Below, one piece after another: positions 49,550 to 61,884 of a stretch of 64,000 nt of DNA. The stretch's first letter is position 1; each line of letters begins with the position of its first letter. The DNA is from Paguma larvata (lineage: Eukaryota; Chordata; Mammalia; Carnivora; Viverridae): positions 90,180,889-90,244,888 of the forward strand of contig CM057829.1 in assembly GCA_030068075.1 (NCBI GenBank). Reading direction: 5' to 3'. Both the position numbers and the translations under genes were made by a program. The notes below the pieces were generated by a model. The model was not told the origin of the DNA. It searched no databases and was given only the letters and a program-made list of their open reading frames with translations.

Positions 49550-51800
49550 TTATAGTATAAATACAATATAGTGTAAATATAAATATATTTATATATGAAA
49601 AATTATATTTATCAATAGATTTTTACTATAAATATATTTAATATAATATATACCATATATGTTGTAATGTTACATTTATTAGTAGAAATTATGCTGGTTT
49701 TGAATTTGTAGAAATGGTAATATTTGTTTCTAGTTAAATCAGTTATAGTTGGGTTCCATATAGTGTAGCATACTATTTGCAAGAATTGGAATATTTCTTA
49801 TTTTTTGTGTGGGAGTCCTTACAGTAATAATGTTAATATTTATGTTAATTAAGAAATAAATATAAGGAGATCAGTCAGTTGCAGAAATCAGCTGTAAACA
49901 GCTTTTACACAGAAATTCAGGATGTTGTTCCCAAGGAAAGACACAGTTACATGACCTCAGATTAGTCTCTTCCCTACTGTTTGATTTTTTTGAATAAATA
50001 GGTTGCTCTATGTTCTCAAAGTAAAAGGGGTGACACATTCTAATGTTGGTGTTGCATTTGAAATAGTGTAGATAAAAGCCTATTTAGGGGGGCATAAGAT
50101 CACCATAAGCCTCTTGTCAGTTTCCAATGAATTCATACATTTCAGAAAGGACTCAAAGAAAAATAACAAAGAGGAAAGATAATGAGCCCCTCAAAGCAAA
50201 TGCTTAATGCAGCTCCACTTTGGTATTAATCATACTGCATGTGGGTGAGGGTCAAAGCAGCTGAGGTCAATAGGGAGGATTTTGGTAAAGACAAAAAGAA
50301 AAACTAAGCCAGTGATTTCAGACAGATCGAAATTTTAAAAGTGAGACATAAAGGTCACAAAATCAGATTCAGTTTGCAGAAGCACAGTGGGCAGGTTTTA
50401 ATGACTTCTCAGCAGAGCTTTTTAAGAAGAGCCTTCAAGTTTGAACGATTCAGACAAACTAAACTTGTTTTTAACTGACAAGAGATGGAATATTCTAAAG
50501 ATTAAATAAAATTATGTAAGTTGCTTTTATTGAGGAAATGTTACTACTGTGGGTGATTAAAGTAGCTTCTTTTAAAAAATAATTTAAAATGTGTGCAGAT
50601 TTTATTCAGCACATGTAATTTAGACATTGTTTTATATCACAGAGGAGCAACATTGCTTATATAATTTTACAGATGTCTTTGTAAGAAGCTACTTTCCATA
50701 ATTAAATGTAGGTACTTTTCATATTTACAAGGGTTTTAAAGTATTTCTGTAAATTGTATCCTCTGAGCTTGCGAAATCCTTTTTTGACAAATACCGAGAG
50801 AGCCAATGAAGTTCTTTCCCAAACCCCATCCACTCCATTTGTACCGTATATTTAAAGACAAGGAGGACCAGGAGGATCAGGGGGAAAACAGAACAGAAAC
50901 AAAATCTTATCGTGTATAATACAAATAGTTGTTAATTCTCTTGCTGAGTATTAAACAAGTTCAGTTTTTTTCAGAATTCTCTTTTAAATATATTTACTAT
51001 TATTCAGTTCAGTTGTTTATTGAAAGCTTACCTGGTAAGGTATCTTTCAAGGACTAGAGAGTGCTCAAAGATCATAAAATGTATATATTTTATGCTTTAT
51101 AATCTAAGGTGATATCCATAAGTAGCCATAAATTTGGACATCTTGGGTATCTAGAATAAAATAGTACTTGTGCAAATTGTACTTAAAGGTTAATACCATA
51201 GTGCTGTGGTAAAATAACTTCCACAATTCCTGGTCCTTGTGCTTTAGAAATGGGAACACATTTATCTATCTATATATGAATAGTGTTTCTCTTTGTTTGA
51301 TTTTAGTATTTCCTGAACTTTAATTGAATGTGTTGATGATGGCATGTGTTTGAATCATATTAGGCACTACCAAGTAAATAGTTATTTTATTTTACTAAGC
51401 TAATGTTGCAGTTGTACATTCACCATGCCAACCAGTGAGGTCAGTCAAGCATCCTGGATTATGGCAGTCTTCTGCTGTCCTTTCTGCCCAAGTCATTCCT
51501 AACTTCACAGTGATCTCAGGTTAAATATCTGGGTTTTACATTTAATTACATTTCTAGCCTCAATTATTTGCTGTTGCATTTTTGTGCATAATATTTTATA
51601 TAGCACTGCTTTTCAGATGATATAATTCATAAAGAATGAAAAGATGTCTTATTATACTTCATACATATCTATAGTTTTTTAACTAATAATAATAATAAAA
51701 TATCCATTGTTGTCTTGTTCCAGAATCACACAAAATTGCAGTAAAATTGAACTAATTTTTAAACATATTTTTGGTTAGTTTGGAACATAGAAAGGGCTCA
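49550..51800. other. Intronic stretch with no gene seen
   Basis: Begins with an AT-rich, partly palindromic tract (about 49560-49660). The rest looks single-copy and holds no supported gene. Confidence 0.45.
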
Positions 51801-51809
51801 ATATGTATT

Positions 51810-51950
51810 AAATCATCACACTAATCTTGAAGATTAGACACCACTGGAATAAGTATTCTAATTTATAGAAGTGAAACTTTATAATAAAGAGACTTACTCA
51901 AGATTTCTCCCCTAGTGAATGATGAACCAGTAATGTCATTTGGCACACCT
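51810..51950 (+). repeat. Possible MIR relic
   Basis: AATCATCACACTAATCTTGA, CTAATTTATAGAAGTGAAAC and AAAGAGACTTACTCAAGATT loosely follow the MIR core in sense orientation. Confidence 0.45.
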
Positions 51951-51954
51951 GACC

Positions 51955-52583
51955 ATAAAACCTTCATCTTTTTCCATTAGAGATAGAAAGTACATATGCC
52001 CCAATTTTTTCAGAGAAGTTTCACCTGGTATCCTGAATCGATCATTAATTGTGCCTTTTTAAATTCTCAGTAGTGTCAATAAATGATATGGCCACCATAA
52101 CTATGGCTCACAGTGAGAAACAAGGCAAAAAAATCAGAAAATATGCTGCACCAAAGGAGATATTTCGATGTCAGTGTTGATCAAATCATATTTGTTTATG
52201 ACCATTAATGATGTAATAATCTTCTCCTTTAAATGACTCACGGAGTAGAAAACTTATAACTGTTGTGACGTAGATCCTTATTATTTTATCTATTTGTAAA
52301 TGACTTAATTATCTGAGTATCTGTAAGTGTTGTCCAAACAATTTTAACATGTTACAATATGTGAAAATGGACCCAGGGTAGATCAAAACTAGTCAGCTTT
52401 GACATGCCACCCAGCAGATGGGAAGGGGAAATTGAGTCACTTGGTTTCTAACAATTGAGTCAGGTTGAGTGAAATGAGAAAGGCTATATCTGATTCATCA
52501 GAATGCAAGTTGGATTATGAGAACACAAGTCATAATGGACATTAAGCTGTGTTCCCTATATAAATTAATCACTGACTACCAGA
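51955..52583. other. Intronic stretch with no gene seen
   Basis: AT-rich single-copy-looking sequence upstream of the solo LTR; nothing supported. Confidence 0.45.
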
Positions 52584-52589
52584 ACAACT

Positions 52590-53694
52590 TGCCAGAGACC
52601 GTCCTGAGGGAGGCCAGCTCCTGCTTCAGGAATTCCGGCTGGTCCAGGGTTCCCTGCGTGAGGGCTGGTCTGGGACAAATGACGCGGAGTCAGTCTCGTA
52701 TTAGGACGGCCCTGAAGTTTATTATTCTTTTAGGGTTTTAATAATTTTTTCTAAGCTCAGCAAGTATACGTTTTGCAAAGATAGACAGGATGAGATCATT
52801 CCAACTTCTCAAGGTTCCCAGTAAAAAAACTGACTAAAATGACCTTCACACTTCTTAGGACTACAAAGGATACTTGTTTTTTAGATTACATAGAATGTTT
52901 AAACAATCAGTATATGAGGGAAAAAATAGCTCACATGTAGTCAAAGCATAACTAGTGGATACATTCTGGTAAATATTATGGGTTGAAAGAATAAGAACAA
53001 AGTATATGGATATCAATTAAAGGCTCTGGCTACAGTTGAAAGATTATGTGAAAAACATGTTTTTTCTAAAGTTACTCCCTAAGATTATTTATTATCTATT
53101 GACCATTAATAGTATCTTAACCCAAAGTCTGCAGCAGTTACCACGTTCCTGAGGGTCGGGTTGCACTCTTGAGTATAGTGAGAAAAGATTAAGAATTATA
53201 TTTTATGTTATTACTATTGAATGATTTTCTTTTTATTTCTACAATAATCAACACTATATTTCTCTAAGGCTTATAACACTAAATAAACAGGTCAGAACCT
53301 ATTCCAGCTCGGGGTGGGGGAGGCCACTGGAGCCCTTTTGCTTCACCCTGCAGCTACCACAGCAGGGGCTTTTCTTGAGAGTTCTTCTTAGACCCAGGTT
53401 AATAATATTTCTTAGGCCCTGCACAGATTTTCCTGCTGGCCCCATAGCGACTGTGCCTGTCTTAGGTTGTCCCCCCTCTGAGGGATCTTACCTGTCACTG
53501 ACTAACCAGCCATCCTCTGGGGTCAAACAGGGCAACTTGGATTGGAAACCATAGCTCCATGGCTTCCCTGCCCAGCACCGGGCTGTAGACACGCTTGCCT
53601 TCCAGCAGGGTCCAGGCTCTGGGCAAATCGCCTTTGAACCTTAGGTCTTTACCCTGGACATCGCCATCAGGGCTATTGTCTTCCGGTCCCAGCA
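52590..53694 (-). mobile_element. Solo LTR of an endogenous retrovirus, class II-like, 1105 bp
   Basis: Read on the - strand the element begins TGCTGGGACC and ends GGTCTCTGGCA, i.e. TG...CA termini with a short imperfect inverted repeat. It is flanked by a perfect 6-bp target duplication ACAACT (52584-52589 and 53695-53700). A 6-bp duplication fits class II (ERVK/betaretrovirus-like) integrases. A polyadenylation signal AATAAA lies on the - strand at 52718-52723, about 130 bp from the U5 end, which gives a U3-R-U5 layout. The first ~450 bp of U3 are GC-rich and contain a short open frame (53495-53698) with no recognised product. No gag, pol or env sequence is attached, consistent with LTR-LTR recombination. 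The LTR is antisense to GRIK2. Confidence 0.85.
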
Positions 53695-54070
53695 ACAACT
53701 GACATTTTTCCAGGTTTCTTTGATCTAATAACTTTAAAACTGGTGGTGTGAAAAACTGAGTGTATTTTGATAGATGCTTATTTTCTTTCGTAATTCATGT
53801 ATTTCTCTTCAGATATAAACTCTCGATATTAATGATTTTAGTTCTTTTGTCCAGTTTCAAAAATTTTATTTTGTTTAAGAAGTTATAATTATTGTTACTA
53901 TTCCACAGCAAATAGCAGACTGCATTAACGCTCCTCCATATCTTTTCAAAATAGGTCATTTTAAAAATCTATTTCCAAACGTGGGAAGATTTGACAGAGG
54001 TTGAGATTCATTCCAATTTATTAAGCCTGCAATATGTATATGATGTATATGTGAGGTCTGAGAGCGCTAG

Positions 54071-54117
54071 GTGTGTGTGTGTGCACGTGTGCATGTGTGT
54101 GTGTGTGTGCGCGTGTG
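54071..54117. repeat. (TG)n microsatellite, interrupted
   Basis: GT/GC alternation with CACG and CATG interruptions; potentially Z-DNA-prone alternating purine/pyrimidine. Confidence 0.93.
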
Positions 54118-54312
54118 AAGGGAACATAACCCCTCCAAAAAGCCTAAAGAAAATTACTCCTGACAATCCTATTATGGCAAGCACAGCACAGGAATGAAAA
54201 ATCCATGAACATGTCTATTCATTTAAATAAGTTTGGCTTGAAACAAGACACTAACATAACTATTATTTTTATATCATCCCAGATAACTATTTTGGCTTAA
54301 AATTTATACATC

Positions 54313-54398
54313 TAGATAGTGTGATCTTAGATAAGTTTGTATAAAATTATATGTGTAGATAGTGTGATCTTAGATAAGCTTGTAGTATGTTTAAACTG
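54313..54398. repeat. Imperfect tandem duplication, 43-bp period
   Basis: The 23-bp core beginning TAGATAGTGTGATCTTAGAT is identical at 54313 and 54356; the remainder of the two units differs. Confidence 0.85.
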
Positions 54399-55410
54399 AA
54401 GACTTTTCAAGGAGAATATATACACTATAGGGTCCATGTAGCATTACTGAATGTGACTAGAGGGAAAATCTACAATGAGCTACCTAAATAAATTTTTTTC
54501 AGCATTGATTCCTTCAACTATTATTAGAGATTCTACATATAGTATTTTATAATACTACTTGATTAATTGCATTCCTCAGATTATGGAAAATTTCTCACTA
54601 TGCTGAAGTTAAAAATCCCATGTAATAGATACAGTGAAAAGTTTGGTAAAAATTATTTTAAAACTTGTTACCATTCTCTCCTTTTTATTACATTAGATTT
54701 TCTATCAAGAGAGGTCATTATAGTTTAAGGGAAAATGCTTGACAACAGACTGGTTAAGGCTGATTAGTTCAAATGGTGAAAAGTAATTTTTTCCAACTAC
54801 TGCAATTAGGTTTCTTTTTTTCTTATTGTAGTTGATAATTATGGTCCAGTTATTCACTAGTTATTTTTGTGTGCATCCAAAAAATGTCAAAAATGTTCTG
54901 TTTCTACTAAAATCTTTCAGCAGGACAATATTCATGTGCAGGATGTGCACAAAGCTATTTTCATTTGCTTCGAGTGTTAACTTGACAGTGCTATTTTTTT
55001 TGTAATTGCCAATATAAAATGGAGCCTCACCAGTGACAAGCAAGAGGTTATTATTGCTGAAGATTAGGCATCGTAATTTGCATCTGCTTATGCCCTTATG
55101 AGAATGCCCTTGCTTCAGAAAGCAGACACAGAGGAATAGAGTTCTTTAGTTGGTCCCGGTATACTTTTGGTTGCTTGGATATGCGCCCCCACAGATCTGT
55201 GCCTCTTATTCATCAAGGCATGGCCATGGATTTATTGCATTGAATCACTACTTAGAAACTCAATTTCCTCCACCATTGGCCTATTCGATGAGTATGAAAT
55301 ACTCATCAATGGTAGAATTTCTCAAATTTTCAAATATCTTGAATTATTTTAAGCCATAGATTTAACTCTGTTAAAAACATTACTTTTAGGTATATTTTTG
55401 TATGTCTATA

Positions 55411-55436
55411 TTTGAGCTCCATGAGTGGAGCTCAAA
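55411..55436. repeat. Perfect 11-bp hairpin with 4-nt loop
   Basis: TTTGAGCTCCA and TGGAGCTCAAA pair exactly around TGAG. Function unknown. Confidence 0.92.
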
Positions 55437-55965
55437 CTAAGCATGGTAATAGTGCTTTCCTTTCCATACTATTTTATAGAAATGTTTATCGCTTGCTAAA
55501 ATTATTAACAGTTCCATTCTTTTATCTATGTAAAAAGCAAGAATTCTAAAGGAAAACTACACTAACCAAGTAGGGTAAGAAATGGTTCAGTTTGTCTTGT
55601 GTCTTTTGTTTAGGAGCATGGTGAGTTAGATCAATCTTACTTCTTGGTGACAATATCATTATGCTACGCAAGTCTCCTATTTTGTTGTAATGTTTTAAAA
55701 ATATGTATGTTTTAAAACTTTACATTTTAAGTTTATATGTATCATTTGGTCTTATCTTTCACTCAATATGATTATTGTGAATTGTTTTACAATTTCTACA
55801 GAATTTCATGTAGAATGTGTCCATCACATATTATATATTCCTCTGCTAGTGACAGAAGCTACATTGTATCTTGCTATCACAAACTATTCTTCAGTAATCA
55901 TCTTCATATATTGATAGATGTTTTCTTAATGATCTATGGTGCCACTTATATCAAATATCAAAGTG

Positions 55966-56030
55966 TCTATCTATCTACCTATCCATCCATCTACTTACGT
56001 GCCTATCATCTATCTTCTATTATCTATGCA
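55966..56030. repeat. Degenerate (CTAT)n tetranucleotide repeat
   Basis: Successive CTAT, CCAT and CTAC units (CTATCTATCTACCTATCCAT ...). Confidence 0.85.
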
Positions 56031-56429
56031 TAATCCAAATAGATTTTTTTTTTATTTTAATTACATTTCATTGATCTTTTGATGTATTTTCTATTAATGG
56101 TACAGTTGGCCTGTGAACAATATAGGTTTGAGTCATGTGGGTCCAGTTATATGCATATTTTTTGATAAGTCCAGTGTAGTACTATAAATGTACTTTCTCT
56201 TATGATTTTTAACTGGCATTTTCTTTTCTTTGACTTACTTTATTTTAAGAATATAGTATGTAAGGTATATGGCATACAGAATATGTATCAATTGACTATG
56301 TTATCAGAAAGCTTCCAGTCAACAGTAGACTATTAGTAGTTAAGTTTTGGTGGAATCAAAAGTTATATGTGGATATTTGACTGCACAGGGGTCAGGAACC
56401 CTAACTCCCACGTTGTTTAAGGATCAACA

Positions 56430-56435
56430 ATATAT

Positions 56436-56481
<46 letters not shown>
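56430..56481. repeat. (TA)n microsatellite
   Basis: About 52 bp of TA alternation with one AA interruption near 56448. Confidence 0.95.
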
Positions 56482-56485
<4 letters not shown>

Positions 56486-57981
56486 TTAATAGAGTGAAGA
56501 ATTTCTTTTTCCTTTCTTTTTAAAAATTAGCCTTGATAGAAGTTTTTTATGATATGTATTTGTAAACTTTGGAATAAGTCTGCTGAAGAAAAAAAGTCAG
56601 CCTGATTTTATCTTTATTGACCTAAAATTGACATACAACAAACTGTGTTTAAAATGTAAATTTAATATTTTTGACATGTGAATATACCCATGATACAATA
56701 CCATAGTCAGCATTAAACTTAGTTTTCACTCCCAAAAGTTCCCTGTTCTTCATGGGATTTTTTCTCCCTACCTCTTCTCAATACCATGCCTAACTGCGGG
56801 CAACTACTGATTTACTTTTTTCAATATTGATTAGTTTATATTTTCTAGAATTTTATATAAATTTGATTGAGAGTATGTGCTCTTTTTTTCATCTTCCTTC
56901 TTGAATTCTGTGTAATTATTTTGAGATTCATCCATGTTGTTTTCTCCTACTCCGTGACTTGTCTTTTTATCCACGTATAAGTGGTGCTCAAAGAGAAGTA
57001 TTTAACTGTAGTAAAATCTAATTTTTTTTAATTTTATAATAAAATAAAATATTTAATTTAATAAATTAAATAAATAAAATATTTCGATATTATTTTAAAT
57101 AAATATTTGCCAGATTTAAGTTACTGATTTTTTCTACATCTTCTTTCAGAAGTGTTCGTAGGTTTAGGTTTAAAATTAAATCTATGATTCATTTAAGTTG
57201 AATTTTATACATGGCATAAGGTATAACTGTCAATGCTTTTTTTTCTTTCTACATATGAATATTCAATTATTCCATCACCTTTATTGAAAAGTCTATTCTT
57301 TTTTCACTGAATTTCCTTTGCATGGTGTAAAAATCAACCGAGCATCTATTTCGATTTTATCTGTGGGTCTTCAGTCTGTTCCATTTGTTAATTTGTCTAT
57401 GTCAGTGCTACACTGTCTTGATCAGCATGGGTTTATACTAAATCTTGAAATCAGGTAGTATAAATCTTCCAACATTCTTCTTTTTTAAAACTATTTGGAC
57501 TATTTTAAATCCTTACTTTAAGTTTTAGAATCAGCATGTCAAATTCTACAAAAATGCCTACTGATAATTTCTTTGGGATAACATTGAATCTATAGATAAT
57601 TTGGTTGGGATTGGGAAGAATTGATGTCAAAATACTAAGACTTCTAATAAACATAGTATATTTTTCCATTAATGTTTAATTTAGCAGTACTTTTAGTGTT
57701 AGTGTCTAGATATTACATATATTATCTTAAAATTATCCCTAAGTATTTAATAATGTTGATACCATTATAAATGGTATTTTAAAAATTATGTTTTCCATTA
57801 TTACCATGTAGAAACTAAATTGATTATTTTATAGTGACTCTGTATTCCAAGATATTTACTAAACTCACTAATTAGTTCTAGCACATTTTTTGTAGAGTTA
57901 TAGAATTTTCTGCGTAGATAACCATGTAGTCCGTGAATAAAGAGTTTTACTTTTTCCTTTCCAATTCAGAGAGTTAAACAT

Positions 57982-58014
57982 TGTTTTTTGTTTGTTTGTT
58001 TGTTTGTTTGTTTG
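57982..58014. repeat. (TTTG)n tetranucleotide repeat
   Basis: A pure run of TTTG units inside the antisense LINE-1. Confidence 0.92.
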
Positions 58015-59544
58015 TGCTTTACTGTACTGGCTGAAATCTTCACTAAAATATTGACTAGGATTAATGAGAGCAGGTCACTTTTTCTTGTTTCTCTCTTTAG
58101 GGGAAAACATTTTGGTCTTTCATTAAACATGACATCGGCTTCAAGGTTTTATAGAAACCTTTTATCAGGGTTACAAATTTACCTCTTTCCTAATTTACTG
58201 AAATTTTCTTTTTAAAATCAGGAATGGAAATTGAATTTTTCCAAATAATTTTTTGCATCTGCTGAAATGATCGTATGTATATGTGGTAAATGACATTGTT
58301 TTCTACTTTCATTCTTGACATAAACTGTATCTTTTTTATGTATTCTTGGATTCTATTTGCTAAAACTTTGAAGAACATTTGCATATATGTTCATGAGGGA
58401 TATTGGTCTACATTTTTCATCTTATCTTTTCTCTCTGTTTAGTATCAGAGCAATAATGACCTCATAGAATAAGTTATGGGTATAACAGCTTCAAATTTCT
58501 GAAGAGTTTGTTCAGAATTGGTATTAATTATTTCTCAAATGCTTGGTAAAATTCACTAGGGATGTTATCTAGGCATAGAGTTTTCTTTATGGAAATTAGA
58601 AATTTTCTAATGACAAATTCTTTTTTTCATAGGTACAGATTTACTCAGGTTATCTATTTTATTTTTAGTGACCTTTGGTAGTTTGCGTTATTCACAAAAT
58701 GTATCCATTTCAATCTATGTTGTTGAATTTTTTGGAATAAATTTCTTCGTGATATTGTATTATTATTATTATTATTTAGCTATAAAAGCTATTGTGGTGT
58801 CAGTTTTCTCATTCCTGATACTGGTAATTTATCTCTTCTCTCTTTTATTCTGATCAGCTGGCTTGAAGTTTAGAAATTTTAGTGACATTTGAAGGAGGCT
58901 GACTTGATTTCATTGACTTTCTCTGTTGTTTTCTGTTTTCTAGTTCACTGATTTCCCGTCTCATCTGTATTATTTCCTTCCTCTGCTTACTGTTGGGTTC
59001 ATTTGCTCTTCTTTATCTAGTTCTTAGAGTGGAGATTACAGTAATTGACTTGATTCTTCTTTTATTTTCTAAAATATGTATACGTAGTTCTACTTTATCT
59101 CCAACCAGTACATTTTGGTACATTTTATTTTCATTTTCATTCAGATTAATATACTCTTCAACGTCTCCACTGATTTCTTCTTCCATTCAGGAGCTATATA
59201 GAGTTGCTACTTTTTAAATATTTGATGATTTTATTATCTCTGTTTAAATCTCTATTATCTCTGATTAAATTTCTAATTTAATCGCATTTATCAGCGATTG
59301 CTTTTGAGATTTTCACCTTACATTTTCCTTATGTGATATGGTAGCATTTAATATTTATTATTTTTAATATAATAAAAGTTCTATTTCTATATAAGATAGT
59401 TCTATCGGCTTTTCCTTTATATGCAGGATATATTTTTTAGATACATGTATAGAATGTATAGATTTACACTTGTTATATTCTTTTGATCTATTTTCTCTTT
59501 ACTACAAGGCATCCAAGTTCCTCTTTTATGATTTGCATACTTAA

Positions 59545-59553
<9 letters not shown>

Positions 59554-59605
<52 letters not shown>

Positions 59606-59627
59606 TTTCTTTCTTTTCTTTCTTTCT
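59554..59627. repeat. (TTTC)n tetranucleotide array
   Basis: About 18 TTTC units with two T-expansions at the 3' side. It abuts the A-tail end of the antisense SINE at 59628, so it probably grew out of that tail. Confidence 0.95.
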
Positions 59628-59792
59628 AATGTTTGTTTATTTTTGAGAGAGAGAGCACAGTGGGAGAAGGGCAGAGAGAGGGGGACAGAGGATCTGAAGC
59701 CTGCTCCGCTGACAGCAGCAAGCCGGATGTGGGGCTCAAACTCATGAATATGAGATCGTGACCTGAGCCAGACAATTAATACACCCCCTTAA
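59628..59792 (-). mobile_element. Carnivore SINE (SINEC), diverged, head damaged
   Basis: AATGTTTGTTTATTTTTGAG, GAGAGAGAGCACAGTGGGAG, GATGTGGGGCTCAAACTCAT and GAGATCGTGACCTGAGCC are antisense SINEC. The normal head is replaced by ACAATTAATACACCCCC. Confidence 0.88.
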
Positions 59793-60201
59793 TTGCCTTA
59801 TATTTGAATCATTATCCTCTTATTTTTAATCTTTCCTTGTAGACAATATACATCTAGAATCCAATCTGAAGTTAGTGTCTTGATCATAACTTTAGCCGAG
59901 TTAGATTTACCATAATTACTGTTAACTTATGATTTACCATTGCTCTTTCATTTCATATTCATTTATCACTATTTTCTTTTTCCCTTCCTTTTTTAAATCC
60001 TTACATAGAAAGTATAAGGATATTTTTAATTGACTTAAAAAGTATGCATTCTATATTTATTCATGAATGTGTATATATATATGTATATATTCATCGTTAT
60101 GTGTTTCACTTATTCATTGCTTGACATCATATTAGAACTCTCTGGTTCTTAAATGCCACACCTATATAAAATTTAATTCTCTATTGTAACGATTGTACTA
60201 T

Positions 60202-60385
60202 TTTTTTAAGTTTATTTATTTATTTTGAGAAGGCGGGGCAGAGAGAGAGACTGAGAGAGAATCCTGAGCAGGTTCTGCACTGCCGGCACAGAGCCCAACG
60301 CAGGGCTAGATCCCATGAACTAGGTGATCGTGACCTGAGTCAAAACCAAGAGCCAAAACTCAACTGACTGAGCCACAAGACAGAC
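60202..60385 (-). mobile_element. Carnivore SINE (SINEC), older copy
   Basis: Antisense tail AAGTTTATTTATTTATTTTG, GA-rich middle, GATCGTGACCTGAGTC and CTGACTGAGCCACAAGAC. Flanking direct repeat CGATTGTACTAT (60190-60201 and 60386-60397) is a perfect 12-bp target duplication. Confidence 0.93.
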
Positions 60386-61129
60386 CGATTGTACTATATT
60401 TTAAAACATTGCTTCTTACTTTCTGTTAATTTTGTCAGCATTAATCTCTGCCATAATTTACAGACCCTTGTTGTTCATATTCCAAATTTATGAAATGCTG
60501 AAATTATTTTCTTTCTAGCGTACATTTTTCACGTTCATTAACAAAGAGTGTCCTTCAAAGAATGTTTTGTTTTGTCATTGCATTTATCTGCTAATTTTGG
60601 ACAAAAATTATTCGATTATAATTTTTTTCCTTCAAGTCTTTAACATTTTCCTCCTTTGGCTTCTCATATCTAAGGTTGTTTCCATGAAGACTCATAAGCC
60701 TACAACACTTGTTCCTTTCAACCGATTTGATTTCCTTTTTGGAAATCTGCATAGTGTAACTAGAAGTAGATTTAAAAATTTTATACTGCTTAGCATTCTA
60801 AAGCTCTATTAATCTGACTTACTATATTATCCAATGACTAGGTATTAAAGTTTTGTTTTTATTTCTCTTTTTTCTTGCCCCCACTTTTTTTTAGTTCAAT
60901 CGACTTGTTCCAGACTACTTCTAATCATGTAAGCTGTATTTAGTTGTAGGTATACATTTATTTTATTCGTTATTTTAGCTATCATGTTTTATGATATAGT
61001 ACCTCCAATCTTCTTTATATTTTCATTATGCTTGATCTGTCTTCCTTTGCTTTTTGCATATCACCAACTACTTAGTTCTGTGCATAACTCAAAGGAATAA
61101 ATCTCTTCATTGACCCAATCTTTTCGGAT

Positions 61130-61660
61130 AAATAAGTTGTATCACTGATGTATTAGACACTTCCCTGGCGCATTGATCTTTTATTGGATCAAATCTTAGA
61201 ATGCTAAAGTGTAACATTCTGTCCAATAAATTGACTTTAACTAAAGTTTCTGACACTAAAGTTTAACTAAAGTGCCAGCCAGCCACCCCTGTTTCGTGTG
61301 TCATTTTAAATGAAAAAAATTAGTATTAATTTTGTTGAAAAATTTATATTTCAATAATTTGAAAACTTCATAGTGTATCAATTCTGTGGAAATCAATGAA
61401 TATTTGTTGAGTACCTATTATGTATAAAATACCACCTTGGGTGTTGTGCATGATACAAATATGAATAAAACTTACTTTCAGCTTTTAAGATTTTTGTTTT
61501 TAGTGAGATTTGTGTATCAGTTTGAATATGTGGTTATAGTCTATGAGATTTTGTAGAAACACATAGTTTTAACTGTTTGGGGACAGAGTGGAGATAATCA
61601 GGAAATATATTTTAAGAAGGTAATTGAAAAGGAAAGGCATTAGAGGAAACTAGATTAATT
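61130..61660. other. Intronic stretch with possible old repeat
   Basis: About 61375-61490 (GAATATTTGTTGAGTACCTA, TTATGTATAAAATACCACC) resembles a decayed mammal-wide MIR/L2-type repeat in sense orientation. The rest shows nothing. Confidence 0.4.
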
Positions 61661-61672
61661 TAAGAATTCATA

Positions 61673-61884
61673 GGGGCAGCTGGGTGGCTCAGTCAGCTGA
61701 ACATCCAACTTCTGCTCAGGTCGTGATTTCACTGTTGGTGAGTTTGAGCCCCACATCAGACTCTGCTGACAGCTCAGAGCCTAGAGCCTGATTTGGACTC
61801 TGTGTCTCCCTCTCTCTCTGTTCCTCCCCTGCTCTCTTTCTCTCTCTCTCTGAAATAAACATTAAAAATATTTTTAATATTTAA
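61673..61884 (+). mobile_element. Carnivore SINE (SINEC, felid type)
   Basis: GGGGCAGCTGGGTGGCTCAG, TCAGGTCGTGATTTCACTG, GACAGCTCAGAGCCTAGAGC, CT tract, GAAATAAACATTAAAAATAT tail. The perfect 12-bp target duplication AAGAATTCATAG lies at 61662-61673 and 61885-61896; its last base overlaps the first G of the element. Confidence 0.95.

Larger units (their letters stand above)
53701..55405. other. Intronic stretch with no gene seen
   Basis: Contains a (TG)n run and a 43-bp-period duplication, listed separately. No coding or RNA gene supported. Confidence 0.45.
55440..56590. other. Intronic stretch with no gene seen
   Basis: AT-rich DNA with a degenerate CTAT repeat and a TA repeat, listed separately. 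No gene supported. Confidence 0.45.
56600..61120 (-). mobile_element. Long old LINE-1, antisense, with nested SINEs
   Basis: The + strand runs from an L1 3' UTR (ATTGACCTAAAATTGACATA, ATTCATCCATGTTG) into antisense ORF2. On the - strand at 58190-58384 the frame contains FKVLANRIQEYIKKI, a recognisable reverse transcriptase segment. CACTTTTTCTTGTTTCTCTC and GGCTTCAAGGTTTTATAGAA also fit. ORF2 is broken by many stops. The 5'-most part (about 59.3-61.1 kb) is less certain. Two SINEs and a TTTC array interrupt it. Confidence 0.75.

Noticed and set aside
53495..53698. Open frame at the U3 edge of the solo LTR as a viral gene
   Set aside because: It begins outside the LTR with a non-ATG codon, is only about 68 codons and matches nothing I recognise. 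It is explained by the GC-rich U3.
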